In this document: positions 9,847 to 19,767 of the stretch, piece by piece | How the letters are laid out: each line of letters starts with the position of its first letter | Position numbering within the stretch: position 1 is the first letter of the stretch | DNA from: Verrucomicrobia subdivision 6 bacterium | GTDB taxonomy: Bacteria > Verrucomicrobiota > Verrucomicrobiia > Methylacidiphilales > Verrucolacustridaceae | DNA: 64,000 nucleotides | Assembly (NCBI GenBank): GCA_945874125.1 | Contig: CAMCFB010000001.1 | Coordinates: 31,887 to 95,886, forward strand | Reading direction: 5' to 3' | Translations under genes and position numbers: made by a program | Notes under the pieces: model-generated | Databases searched by the model: none | What the model was told of the DNA's origin: nothing | The model's input: the letters and a program-made list of their open reading frames with translations, nothing else

Positions 9847-10743
9847 ATGGGCAAGGAGGTTCGCCGGGCTGAACCCATCGCGACCGATTCTCCACGTGAC
9901 ACCATTGCCATCGCCGGATGGCAAACCTTACTCGACCGAATGAACTTTTCTTGCGGAACCATCGATGGCCACTTCGCCAAACGCAGCCGTCGGGCCATCA
10001 CGCAATTCCAAATTCATCGAACTTTAGCGACCACCGGTGAACTCGATATCGAGACACGAATCAACTTAGGGAAACCCGGGGACGCCTACATCGATTATAT
10101 TCTCACGCCAGACGACCTCCTTCGCGTGGTTCCTAAACCCAAAGGCTACGTCGCCATGAGCAAAGCGGCCGCTCTCGAATACAACGACCCTTGGGAAATG
10201 CTCTCCGAGAAAACCCACTCCACCCCCTCCTTCTTAAAAGAGTTGAACCCGTCGGTCACCAACCTCGTGGCCGGAACGCAGCTGACCCTGCCCAATCTTG
10301 AGGGGACTCGCAAACTTCCCCCCGTTTCGCGCATCGTGATTATGATCTCAGAAACCACTCTTTTGGCCTTCGATACGAACAATAAAGTCGTGGCCTGCTT
10401 TCCCTGCTCAATCGCCGCCAATAAAACCAAGGTTCCGAATGTGCCTTTGACTGTGGCGAATATTGCGCCGAATCCCAACTACACCTTCGACCCAAAAGTT
10501 CTTCTCCAAGTGGCCCAGCAGGAGGGCATCACCAACAAATTGGTGCTTCCCCCGGGGCCCAATAATCCTGTCGGGACGGCTTGGATTGGGCTCTCCCTCC
10601 AAGGGTACGGCATTCATGGGACACCCGAGCCGGAGGATATTTCCAGGACCGGATCCCACGGTTGCTTCCGACTGGCGAACTGGAACGCCACCAAGCTGGT
10701 GCGGGCGGTTCGCCCTGGCGTGCCCGTCGAGGTTGTGCCCTAG
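9847..10743 (+). CDS. L,D-transpeptidase (YkuD) with peptidoglycan-binding-like domain
   Basis: GYGIHGTPEPEDISRTGSHGCFRLANWNATKL (HGT...SHGCxR) plus LLDRMNFSCGTIDGHFAKRSRRAITQFQ; no signal/TM of its own in this frame. Confidence 0.85.
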   Translation: MGKEVRRAEPIATDSPRDTIAIAGWQTLLDRMNFSCGTIDGHFAKRSRRAITQFQIHRTLATTGELDIETRINLGKPGDAYIDYILTPDDLLRVVPKPKGYVAMSKAAALEYNDPWEMLSEKTHSTPSFLKELNPSVTNLVAGTQLTLPNLEGTRKLPPVSRIVIMISETTLLAFDTNNKVVACFPCSIAANKTKVPNVPLTVANIAPNPNYTFDPKVLLQVAQQEGITNKLVLPPGPNNPVGTAWIGLSLQGYGIHGTPEPEDISRTGSHGCFRLANWNATKLVRAVRPGVPVEVVP

Positions 10744-10758
10744 TCCGACTTCGCTCCT

Positions 10759-11721
10759 TCAGGGTGATGCGATCCTTGATCGCGAAAAACTCAACCAAAT
10801 CGGCCAGTGGTCACTGGGAATATTTGAGTTTTGCCATACCCCGGCTTGGTATCTCTTCGAGCCAATCTTTTTCTGCCATCCTGGAGAAAGCAGAATGGCA
10901 TCGAAATCCGTCGCGGGATACTTTCCCTCCTTGTCCGGTCGCACCGTCGCTCCCTTGGGCCACGGCACATCATGGGTAACCGATACCCATCCTTCCCCCA
11001 AAAGTCCCCACACTGTTTTCTCTTTCCGAAAGTCTGGATTTTTTAGCGAACAGTTAAAATCCCCACCCACCGCGATTGCGTCTGTGCCCGGCACCAAGCC
11101 ACGGCGTTGCCAATCCTGTCGGAGATATTCGATGGCTCGCTCTCTCCGTTTCGAGGTCACCTCCCTCCCCCCCCGGTTGCTTTTCAAGTGAACGACATAA
11201 GCGGTCCACGAACCCTGCCGCTGGGTTTTCCACTCCACCCCTAAAAAGCCTCGCACCGGACGGTCCAGCGTTAGCGGTAATTTTTCGAAATTCACCTCCC
11301 AAGCCTCCTGCCAAGGCACGCGACTACAAATGGCCAGATTTTGAGGGAGAAGGGTTTTCTCCTCATCCTCCGCTCGGTCAAAGCGCGTGACCGCCTGCCA
11401 GGGCAACTCACGAACGCTCCGGCGTAGGGCTCCGGCATTCAATACCTCCTGAAACATTCCCACATCTGGCTTGAATCGATTCAGCCAAAAATGAACCGCG
11501 GCCTCATGCCTTTCTCTTTCCGTTTTCGATGCCAGCGGATTTCGCCCTGGAAACCATTGCAAATTCCATGTCATCCACCGCTGGGGCAGCTCGCGGGGAA
11601 CAGCCCCGCCGGCTGGCTGGGATAACTCCGGCTCCCGCAGGACGGGGGGAGGAAGAGGCAGTTTGGCCTGGCTCTCTCCCAACCCTACGACCCAGAGTAA
11701 TAAATAATATCCTACTTTCAC
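10759..11721 (-). CDS. Endonuclease/exonuclease/phosphatase family protein, secreted
   Basis: TWNLQWF, DVGMFQEV, VVHLKSN, AVGGDFN, DFDAIL, SDHWPIW motifs; N-terminal hydrophobic segment; GTG start. Confidence 0.85.
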   Translation of the reverse strand: MKVGYYLLLWVVGLGESQAKLPLPPPVLREPELSQPAGGAVPRELPQRWMTWNLQWFPGRNPLASKTERERHEAAVHFWLNRFKPDVGMFQEVLNAGALRRSVRELPWQAVTRFDRAEDEEKTLLPQNLAICSRVPWQEAWEVNFEKLPLTLDRPVRGFLGVEWKTQRQGSWTAYVVHLKSNRGGREVTSKRRERAIEYLRQDWQRRGLVPGTDAIAVGGDFNCSLKNPDFRKEKTVWGLLGEGWVSVTHDVPWPKGATVRPDKEGKYPATDFDAILLSPGWQKKIGSKRYQAGVWQNSNIPSDHWPIWLSFSRSRIASP

Positions 11722-11782
11722 TATAGGATATAACTCCCCAAATCAGACTAGGGTTCGGTTAAATTTTCACTAGGTTCGAGAT

Positions 11783-12012
11783 CTAATCTTCCGCCGGTCG
11801 TAGAGGCGGGCCAGCGGGATCGCGCTCAATCAGCTCACCGCTTTTCACTTTCCGGAGAAGCTCCTGCTTAGCCCCCTCCCTCAGCCACTCCTCCCGCTCA
11901 CCCCTTCGGTTTGCCCAAACAAGGAGTCCGGATGCCCCACATAGAAGACTGACAAAAATAAAAATCTGTAATCGCAACTTAAAGCCATAATCCAAACGAT
12001 CCCACCTTTCAT
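11783..12012 (-). CDS. Small single-TM protein of unknown function
   Basis: MDERWDRLDYGFKLRLQIFIFVSLLCGASGLLVWANRRGE...; one hydrophobic segment, charged tail. Confidence 0.5.
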
Positions 12013-12185
12013 CCATATGGTGCCTCCAGGTAAAACCTTTTCTATATTTTATCTCTTTTGGCATATAATTGATGATCAATGAAATACTACTGTATATCTT
12101 TGTCGCAGATTTGCCATATTTCAAGGGGTATCATAAAATATTTCTTACTCTCGTTTTACTGAATTTTCCGTAAGGTGTCCGGAAT

Positions 12186-12267
12186 GGGCCTGTGGCGAAA
12201 CTGGCAGACGCGACAGACTTAGGATCTGTTGGGGTAACCCATGGAGGTTCAAGTCCTCTCAGGCCCA
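12186..12267 (+). tRNA. tRNA-Leu (anticodon UAG)
   Basis: GGGCCTG/CAGGCCC acceptor, anticodon loop CTTAGGA, GGTTCAAGTCC T-arm, variable arm. Confidence 0.95.
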
Positions 12268-12352
12268 CTTTATTCCCTCTTGTTCTCAACTCATTTTTTC
12301 ATGACATCCTAACAACTTGGGACGGACAAAACTCTGCCCGATTCTTCCCCGT

Positions 12353-14014
12353 ATGGTCTTGGGTTTTCCAAAATCGGGGCGTTGGATTGTGCTTACTGCG
12401 CTGACCCTGTTTTCATTCGCACCTCCCCTGCATGCCATGGACGAAGAAACCGCGAAAACGATTGCTGATCTTAAAGCTCAAATGCAGTCCCTGATGGACG
12501 AGGTAAAAAAACTAAAGAGTCAGCAGTCAAACAACCCACCGGTCGCCCGCCTTCGCCCTCCCACCCCTGAACCAACCGATCCAAACAAACCTCAGCCACC
12601 TCTGCTCCCTCATCCTTTCGGGTACACCCCATTTCTTACCCCAAAAGCTGCAAAACCAAATCGGAAGCCAATGCTTTCCTCGGAAGTACAAGAGCAATCT
12701 TCCATGGAACAGCAAGTCGAGGGCACCACAGAATCCACTCCAAAATCGGAGCAGCAACAACAGAGGGATCTCCCCCAGTTGGATGTATCAGAGAGAGGAC
12801 TCATCTTCCGCTCCGCCGATCAACAACACCTGGTTCGGCTTGGAGGGCTTCTTCAACTGGATGATCGGCAGTTCGTCGACCCAGGGACAAGTGATATGTC
12901 CAAATTCCTCATTCGCCGGGCTCGCCCCTACGTGGCTGGTTTCTTTTACGATGATTGGGAGTACCGGTTTGCACCCGAATTCGCCCTTTCCGCGCCGAAT
13001 GCCCAAACCTATCAAACGACCATTGCGGATGCTTTTATTAACTACGCCCCCATCGATGAAATCCAAGTTCAGGCAGGCAAGTTTACTCCACCCCTCGGCC
13101 TCGAAATGCTTACGCCCGCCGCGTTCGTTCCCTTTTCCGAACGCTCCTTAACCTCCAATCTGATTCCCAACCGTGAAATCGGCGTGATGACCCATGGCCT
13201 CGTCTTTTCGGAGAAACTCTCGTGGGCCGCTATGGTTGGAGCCGGATCACGGAATGATACCATCCAAAGCGGGCTCGATTACGGCACAGGTCCCGTGGGA
13301 TATTTTCGAATATTCTGCCAGCCCTTTCGCAACGAATCGGACCTTCCCGAGGAACTGGAAGGTTTACACTTCGGCGTCGGTGGCAGTATTGGATGGCAAG
13401 CGCAGAATGACGGAGTCGATACCGCCAATTTATTTCAGAATTACAGCACCGACGGCGGAAATACATTTCTCACTTTCCCCAATGGGCTGAATGTTCAAGG
13501 CGAGGTTTGGAGAATCAGCCCGCAACTTTACTATCGGTACGGCCCTCTCGCCCTGATCAGCGAATTCACCACCGAAAAGCAGGGGGTCAATACGGGCGGG
13601 GTGATTGGTTCGTCCGGGGGCGGTTTCACCAACTACCAGACCACTTCTTGGAATCTGGAACTCGATTGGGTTATCACGGGGGAAATCGCCTCCTTGGGCG
13701 GCGTCGTGCCTCAGCACCCTTTGGATTTTACCAACGGCGACATTGGCGCTTGGGAGATTAGCTTTCGTTACGATGGACTTGCCGCCGGTGCCAATATGTT
13801 TCGACCCATAGATCAGGGCGGTTTGGGAATCTCTCAAACCACCAGTGCCACCGGCGTGAATGGCGCCTCCCTGGCTCTCAACTGGTATCCCAATCGACTG
13901 ATCCGCTTGGGTGTCACTCTCGAGTATAACGCCTTCACAGGCGGAGGTGCCCCCGGGACTGTCGTGGAAAATAATGAGCTCGGGTTCATTACCCGTCTCC
14001 AACTCCTCTATTAA
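12353..14014 (+). CDS. Phosphate-selective porin O/P-like outer-membrane porin
   Basis: Signal peptide; coiled-coil ADLKAQMQSLMDEVKKLKSQ; FLIRRARPYVAGFFYDDWEYRFAPEF; FTPPLGLE; C-terminal RLQLLY. Confidence 0.78.
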   Translation: MVLGFPKSGRWIVLTALTLFSFAPPLHAMDEETAKTIADLKAQMQSLMDEVKKLKSQQSNNPPVARLRPPTPEPTDPNKPQPPLLPHPFGYTPFLTPKAAKPNRKPMLSSEVQEQSSMEQQVEGTTESTPKSEQQQQRDLPQLDVSERGLIFRSADQQHLVRLGGLLQLDDRQFVDPGTSDMSKFLIRRARPYVAGFFYDDWEYRFAPEFALSAPNAQTYQTTIADAFINYAPIDEIQVQAGKFTPPLGLEMLTPAAFVPFSERSLTSNLIPNREIGVMTHGLVFSEKLSWAAMVGAGSRNDTIQSGLDYGTGPVGYFRIFCQPFRNESDLPEELEGLHFGVGGSIGWQAQNDGVDTANLFQNYSTDGGNTFLTFPNGLNVQGEVWRISPQLYYRYGPLALISEFTTEKQGVNTGGVIGSSGGGFTNYQTTSWNLELDWVITGEIASLGGVVPQHPLDFTNGDIGAWEISFRYDGLAAGANMFRPIDQGGLGISQTTSATGVNGASLALNWYPNRLIRLGVTLEYNAFTGGGAPGTVVENNELGFITRLQLLY

Positions 14015-15936
14015 CTCTTTCGCTCGGCCGCCACCCGCTTTTCCTCCCGCTCCTCACTCTCCCCCCCAAAACGATGATCCCGATAAAGGGTGATCGAGAC
14101 GTCCTTATTCCTCCGAATGCACTCCTTGATTGCCTCCGGATCCTTTTCGCACCACAGCAATGTCTTCCAGCTCGTCAGATGCTTAGGCTTGTGGAAGTCG
14201 CTCCCAGCGATCAGAGGCAATCTCTTCAGCCCAACCGGATTAAAAAGATCATCCCGATTGCCAATTTCCCAAGCATCAATCAAAGGCCGAAACTCATCCT
14301 GCCGCTCCCACAAATAAAGAGTGTCTTTTCCCCAGGCCGAACTCATGTGATGCGGGTGCGCCGCAATCGTCAACCCCCCCTGGGCGCGAACCTGCCCACA
14401 AATCTCTTTCAACGATAGCGCAGGATCAATCGGACTCTGCAGATCGACCCCTAAAAGATGGGCCGATCCCTTCGCCGTGAGCCCATCATGGTTAAATTCC
14501 AGCCCTGGAAATAAAATCATCCGATACTTCGTCCAAGCCCGGTTCTTCTCCTCCCCCAACGCCCGAAAGTAGTCCGGTAAATCGTCCACCGTCAGGACTA
14601 AGCCTGAGAGATTAGCCAACCGCCCCAACAATCGCCGGCGATCAACCAGATGGTCGGTCACCGCCAATGCATCGAAACCCCTTCGGCCGTAAAAATCCAC
14701 CAGTTCCCGCAGCGTCAGGCGCCCATCCGAAAAGATCGTATGGGCATGCAAATCCACCATGCGTAGACCTTTCTTCCCCGTGTGCCCATGATGAATCAGA
14801 CGAAGTTCAGGGACCCGTTCCATCTCGTTCGCCGATTGCGCCATCTGTAAGATTCGTCCCGCCAATCTCTCCGTTGCCCCCAACGACCGCACCGCCTCCT
14901 GCCGCGCCCTCCTTCCCCACTCCCGCAACCCCACCCCGCCCCCTTCCAAAGCTTGCCCGATTCGCGCCGCAATCTCAGACGGGGAGTCCGCCAGGGCACC
15001 ACCCCCCAACCGCGTGACCAGCCGACAAATTCCCTTTCTTTTTTCCGAGTTCTTGCCTCCCTCCACCAGCACGGTCGGGCGACCCGTCGCCAGCACCTCC
15101 CGCACACTGATCGTGCCCGGCTTTGTCACCACCAAATCATGCGCCCGAATCATTCCCGCAAGATTTTTCACCCAGCCGTGAATCTCCAGCTTTCCCTGCG
15201 TCCCCGCAAAGGCTTTCCGTAAATCTCCCTTCAGCTCCTCCTCTTTGCCCACCACCGCCGTTACTTCCACATCGGGAAACGACAAAATCTTTTCGACCGT
15301 TCGCACGGCCTTTCGCCGGCGCGAGTTGATCAGATAAAGAATTCGAAAGGGTTCGCGATTTTTTCCTGATCCCCTTTTCCTCTCCTCCGCCGGCTCAAAC
15401 GTCGGCCGAACGGGCCATCCTCCCGCCACGACTTCCTTCACCCTGGAGTTCGTCTCCTTTAACTCCTTCGCCGATCCCTCATCCGCCACCCATAAAAGAT
15501 CCGCCGTCACTCCGTCCCAACCAGGCAACTCCTCCGCCTCCAAAACCACTCCCACTCTTTGAAAGCCTGCTTCCGATCGGTCCTGCACTCTCTCCTGCAA
15601 CGCTAAGCCCACCGCAGGATGAAAAAAAACGACCACCTCAGGTCGCGCCTCCTCCAGAGTCAATGCTACTAACCGCCGCAACTGAGGCCACCCGGAGCTC
15701 CCCAATACATCCATCCCCGCCCTCCGTATCCATCTCCCCAATGTCTCCCCTCTAGCCTTTCCCCTCCCCAACTTCCCCGAAATCCACCCCAACCACCCTT
15801 CGATCCCCCCCTGCCCTACCTCCCGAACCTCCACCCGTAACTCTGCCCCAGACTCCTCCTCTAAAACATCCCGCAACGCTCGCGCCACGTAGTGGTGCTC
15901 CTCTTGCCCCCCCGTCAGGATCAGAACGTCTTTCAC
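14011..15936 (-). CDS. Fusion: MGDG-synthase/GT28-like glycosyltransferase + C-terminal PHP metallo-phosphoesterase domain
   Basis: N-part: KNLAGMIRAHDLVVTKPGTISVREVLATGRPTVLVEG. C-part: MVDLHAHTIFSDGRLTLRELVDFYGRRGFDALAVTDH ... AAHPHH ... IAGSDFHKPKH. Confidence 0.78.
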   Translation of the reverse strand: MKDVLILTGGQEEHHYVARALRDVLEEESGAELRVEVREVGQGGIEGWLGWISGKLGRGKARGETLGRWIRRAGMDVLGSSGWPQLRRLVALTLEEARPEVVVFFHPAVGLALQERVQDRSEAGFQRVGVVLEAEELPGWDGVTADLLWVADEGSAKELKETNSRVKEVVAGGWPVRPTFEPAEERKRGSGKNREPFRILYLINSRRRKAVRTVEKILSFPDVEVTAVVGKEEELKGDLRKAFAGTQGKLEIHGWVKNLAGMIRAHDLVVTKPGTISVREVLATGRPTVLVEGGKNSEKRKGICRLVTRLGGGALADSPSEIAARIGQALEGGGVGLREWGRRARQEAVRSLGATERLAGRILQMAQSANEMERVPELRLIHHGHTGKKGLRMVDLHAHTIFSDGRLTLRELVDFYGRRGFDALAVTDHLVDRRRLLGRLANLSGLVLTVDDLPDYFRALGEEKNRAWTKYRMILFPGLEFNHDGLTAKGSAHLLGVDLQSPIDPALSLKEICGQVRAQGGLTIAAHPHHMSSAWGKDTLYLWERQDEFRPLIDAWEIGNRDDLFNPVGLKRLPLIAGSDFHKPKHLTSWKTLLWCEKDPEAIKECIRRNKDVSITLYRDHRFGGESEEREEKRVAAERKS

Positions 15937-16040
15937 TCTCTTATGTGAATAAGTTGGGGAAAAGGGAGAGCAAGTCCGCCGAGGTTACAATTATGTGTCA
16001 AACTAGGACATCCTGACCATTCGTTACTTGTAATTTCAAA

Positions 16041-16583
16041 TTAACGTTTTACGCCGCTTTTATAGGTATTTTCCAACCTCTCTTTGGCTTCCTGCTCTAA
16101 TCTTTTCCGTAGTGGGGATAACTCCTCACGAATCGCCTTTTCTGTGGCCATCTTCTCCATCCAGTAAGCCCGAACAAAAGCCTGCTCATTTTCCGGGCCC
16201 ACTTGAAGATCGAAGTCCTTGGCCACGGCCAAAGCCTCCTTGGTCGATTTAGCCCAAAATTCATCAATCCTCTCGACCAATCTGACCCTCTGCTCCTCGG
16301 ATAACTTTTTATACATGGGCCACGCCTCCAACTTCTCCCCCAACTGCTCACGCGGCACCAAAGCCAAAGCCATAATTTGCACAAAGCGATCCTGATCCGG
16401 CGGGCCCGCCCAGAACTGATCCTTCTCTCTCTGCACCATATCCCTCTTCGGGACGAAAGGGGCATCCGGCACCCGAGGAGGGCGCGGCTTTTTCGCTTTC
16501 TCACTGCCATCTGTCTCTTGCCCATGCCCCGCCCCGCCCAAGAGAGCCAACGCCAGAATTGCCCGCAGAGCTACTCGCCTCAT
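16041..16583 (-). CDS. Periplasmic Spy/DUF3106-like protein
   Basis: Signal peptide (MRRVALRAILALALLGGAGHG) and charged helical WPMYKKLSEEQRVRLVERIDEF; third gene of the sigma-factor cassette; start overlaps the upstream gene by 4 bp. Confidence 0.5.
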   Translation of the reverse strand: MRRVALRAILALALLGGAGHGQETDGSEKAKKPRPPRVPDAPFVPKRDMVQREKDQFWAGPPDQDRFVQIMALALVPREQLGEKLEAWPMYKKLSEEQRVRLVERIDEFWAKSTKEALAVAKDFDLQVGPENEQAFVRAYWMEKMATEKAIREELSPLRKRLEQEAKERLENTYKSGVKR

Positions 16584-16894
16584 AAGCCAGCCCACCAACG
16601 ACTCTCCCGATCCTCTTCCACCATCGCGTCCAAGGCCGCAAATAACTCCGCGTCCGCCACCGAAGGCTGACTATCCCACCGCAACCATCCAACCGCCAAA
16701 ATTGCCGCCCCCGCACCCAGTAAAACCCACCTCGGCAAACCAAACCACCCCCTCTTCCTATCCTCCTCCCGCCGCAAACGCGCCATCGTCTTGGCCGCAA
16801 ACCACGGCGGTGCCTTCGCTACAGGGTCCGCCGCCCATAGCCTCCCCAACTGCGGCCCCAGCCCATCCCCACCCTCATCTCTCGTCTTCTTCAT
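16580..16894 (-). CDS. Single-TM putative anti-sigma factor
   Basis: Immediately downstream of the ECF sigma gene; one TM (WVLLGAGAAILAVGWL) after ~45 cytosolic residues. Confidence 0.5.
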   Translation of the reverse strand: MKKTRDEGGDGLGPQLGRLWAADPVAKAPPWFAAKTMARLRREEDRKRGWFGLPRWVLLGAGAAILAVGWLRWDSQPSVADAELFAALDAMVEEDRESRWWAGL

Positions 16895-16916
16895 ATAGGA
16901 TTAAACTACCATTTCT

Positions 16917-17516
16917 CTAACTAGGTTCGGTAAAAAATTCAGCTAGTCGATTCTTTAAATTTTCACGTGCCCTGAACATCAACGACTTAGCGCCGAGCTC
17001 GCTCACCCCAAGTACTTTGGCGATCTCCGAAAACTCCATTTCCTCATGTTCTCGCAGGTGTACCACCAATCTCTGCTTTTTGGGTAAATGCGCACAAGCC
17101 AACCTCACCGCCTGAACCAGCTCCTTACCCGATAAATCATCTCGCGGATTTCTCTCCATGACCGACTCCTGACCACCCTCCACCTCTTCCCCCTCCTCAT
17201 CCAAAACCACATCCGACACCACCAGCCGCTTCGATCGGTTATCACAAAAGGTAAACACCAGATTGCGGGTCACCGTCATCAACCACGTGGTAAATTTTGC
17301 TCGAGCTCGATAGGTCGGGGCCGCTCGCCAAATTCTTAAAAAGACCTGCTGAGCCAAATCCTCCGCATCCGGACCCGCCCCCCCAATCATTCTCGCCACC
17401 GTCCCATACACCCGATCTTGATGTCGGATGATCAATTCCCGCAACGCCTCCTCATCCCCCTGCCCCATTCGCACCACCAGCGCATCATCCCCATCACCCT
17501 CTCTTTCGTTCACCAT
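16917..17516 (-). CDS. ECF RNA polymerase sigma factor
   Basis: DAEDLAQQVFLRIWRAAPTYRARAKFTTWLMTVTRNLVFTFCDNR; LPKKQRLVVHLREHEEMEFSEIAKVLGVSELGAKSLMFRARENLK. AGGAGG RBS 7 nt before ATG 17516. Confidence 0.9.
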   Translation of the reverse strand: MVNEREGDGDDALVVRMGQGDEEALRELIIRHQDRVYGTVARMIGGAGPDAEDLAQQVFLRIWRAAPTYRARAKFTTWLMTVTRNLVFTFCDNRSKRLVVSDVVLDEEGEEVEGGQESVMERNPRDDLSGKELVQAVRLACAHLPKKQRLVVHLREHEEMEFSEIAKVLGVSELGAKSLMFRARENLKNRLAEFFTEPS

Positions 17517-17530
17517 ACATCTTCCTCCTC

Positions 17531-17743
17531 TCACCCGCCCGCCACGACTTTAACAAACTCCAACCGATCACCGTGCTCCACTTTTCTCTCCCCCCACTCC
17601 TGTCGCAACAGGGCCTCCCCATTTCGTTCCACCAACACACTGGCAGGCTCCAACTTCATCTCCCGCACAATCTCCATCACCGTCCGATCGGAATTCACCT
17701 GCCGGGCTTTCCCATTCGTAAAGACGATCACCTTCGCCGCCAT
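17531..17743 (-). CDS. thiS: Sulfur carrier protein ThiS
   Basis: Short ubiquitin-like protein ending in ...VKVVAGG, next to thiG/thiH. Confidence 0.9.
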   Translation of the reverse strand: MAAKVIVFTNGKARQVNSDRTVMEIVREMKLEPASVLVERNGEALLRQEWGERKVEHGDRLEFVKVVAGG

Positions 17744-17746
17744 CCT

Positions 17747-18868
17747 CTACTCCGCGAAAGCCCGATCCCAATCTTTCCAAACCGGATCCAGCCCCCGACT
17801 CCGTAGCACCGTACTCAACTCCTCCGCACTTCTCCCATCCGACACCTCAAACTGCTCCGTTGCCTCCGCCCCCTCCCACTCCCCTGCCTCTAGGGCCACC
17901 TCCCGCCCCCGGACCGTCCGATGCAAGCGCCCCTTCCCCACACCCGTGTAACCACCAGGATCCGTCTCCGAACCCGCACTCATCATCGTCACCCCCAACT
18001 CCATCAATCCATCCCGCAACTTCGCCGGCTCGCGGGTCGATAAAACAATGCCTGCTTGGGGAAACGCGATTCGAAAAGCACAGATCGCCCGGACAAAATC
18101 CCGATCCGACATCGCCACTCTCGGCTGAAACCCCCCCGCCGCCGGCCTCAACCTCGGCAAAGCCAAAGTGATCTGCGACCGCCACCCGACCTTCATCATG
18201 TGGGAAACGTGCGCCGCCAACGCCACCAGCTCCCTCCTCCAATCCGCTAACCCCACCAACACTCCTAAACCGATTCTGCGAAAACCTGCCGCATACCCTC
18301 GCTCCGGCCCTCCTAATCTCTCATCAAAGTTCCGCTTGGGACCCGAAACGTGCATCTCCGCGTACGCCGCCCGATCATAACTTTCCTGATACAGCACCAG
18401 ACCCTCCGCCCCCGCCGCCACAATCTCCCGATACTCCGCCGTCGCCAGCGGCGCCACCTCAATCGCCACCGACGGGAAAAGCCCCACCGTCCGCTTCACC
18501 GTCTGGGCCAAATAAGAAACGGGTACCTCTCGAGGATGCTCACCGCTCACCAGTAAAAGATTTCGAAAACCCTGCGCCGCTAAATACTTCGCCTCCGACT
18601 CCACCTCATCCAGATTCAAGGTGACCCGCCGAATCGGATTCTCCTTCGAAAACCCACAGTATTGACAGCTGTTGACGCACTCGTTCGAAAGATAGAGCGG
18701 GGCAAAGAGCCGCATCGTTCGACCAAAGTTCTTTCTCGTTTCACCCCTCGCCTCGTTCGCCAAATCCTCCAGCCGCTTCGGCCCGAACATCAACTCCGCA
18801 AACGTTTCCACCGCCCTCGACCTCGCAAAAGGCAACACCTCCAGCGGATCCCCCGGCACTCCACTCAT
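17747..18868 (-). CDS. thiH: 2-iminoacetate synthase ThiH (radical SAM)
   Basis: [74 protein letters not shown]. Confidence 0.95.
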   Translation of the reverse strand: MSGVPGDPLEVLPFARSRAVETFAELMFGPKRLEDLANEARGETRKNFGRTMRLFAPLYLSNECVNSCQYCGFSKENPIRRVTLNLDEVESEAKYLAAQGFRNLLLVSGEHPREVPVSYLAQTVKRTVGLFPSVAIEVAPLATAEYREIVAAGAEGLVLYQESYDRAAYAEMHVSGPKRNFDERLGGPERGYAAGFRRIGLGVLVGLADWRRELVALAAHVSHMMKVGWRSQITLALPRLRPAAGGFQPRVAMSDRDFVRAICAFRIAFPQAGIVLSTREPAKLRDGLMELGVTMMSAGSETDPGGYTGVGKGRLHRTVRGREVALEAGEWEGAEATEQFEVSDGRSAEELSTVLRSRGLDPVWKDWDRAFAE

Positions 18869-19665
18869 TCGTCTAAAAATCCAGTCAGGGGACTCGTGGC
18901 CATGGCCGTGCGCTGGGTGGGTCCCAACCCCGCCTCGTACCCCATCCGTCCCGCCTCCACTCCCAAGCGAAACGCCCGCGCCATCGCGGCCGGATCCTCG
19001 GCCACCGCAATCGCGGTGTTCACCAGCACCCCATCGGCTCCCATCTCCATCGCCTCCGCCGCGTCGGACGGAGCCCCCAACCCCGCATCCACAATCACCG
19101 GAACCTGCGACTGCTCGATCATAATCTCAATCATCGCCCGCGTTTCCACCCCTCGATTCGATCCGATCGGCGCGCCCAAGGGCATGACCGTCGCCGCCCC
19201 CACCTCCTCCAGTCGCTTGGCCAAAACCGGATCCGCCTGAATATAGGGCAAGATCGTAAATCCCTCCTTCACCAAAATCTCGGTCGCTTTCAATGTCTCA
19301 ATCGGGTCGGGCAGGAGATATCGAGGATCGGGATGAATTTCTAACTTAATCCACTTCGGCAGACCGGCCGCCACCGCCAGTCGAGCCAATCGCACCGCCT
19401 CCTCCGCACTCATCGCTCCGCTGGTATTAGCCAGGACCAGATATTTGGCGGGATCGATCTCCTTCAACATGTCCGCCTGCGGATCCTTTCGCCCCGTTAA
19501 ATCCACTCGTCGCAAGGCAACTGTGACAATCTCTGCTCCACTCGCCTCCAGCGCCGCTTGCATTGCCAGAACAGATGGAAATTTCCCAGTCCCCAAAAGG
19601 AATCGAGATTGAAACTCCCGATCTCCTATCTTCCACCCCTTCTGCGTTGCCACTTGAGATGTCAT
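18865..19665 (-). CDS. thiG: Thiazole synthase ThiG
   Basis: [101 protein letters not shown]. Confidence 0.96.
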   Translation of the reverse strand: MTSQVATQKGWKIGDREFQSRFLLGTGKFPSVLAMQAALEASGAEIVTVALRRVDLTGRKDPQADMLKEIDPAKYLVLANTSGAMSAEEAVRLARLAVAAGLPKWIKLEIHPDPRYLLPDPIETLKATEILVKEGFTILPYIQADPVLAKRLEEVGAATVMPLGAPIGSNRGVETRAMIEIMIEQSQVPVIVDAGLGAPSDAAEAMEMGADGVLVNTAIAVAEDPAAMARAFRLGVEAGRMGYEAGLGPTQRTAMATSPLTGFLDE

Positions 19666-19767
19666 CGAATTACCCTACGCCAGCCGCTCCCGTCTTTCCA
19701 GCTTCTGTCCGCCCAATGGGTAAATCATACGCTTGCCTTTTCTCCCTAAACTTCGTCATATGTTTCC

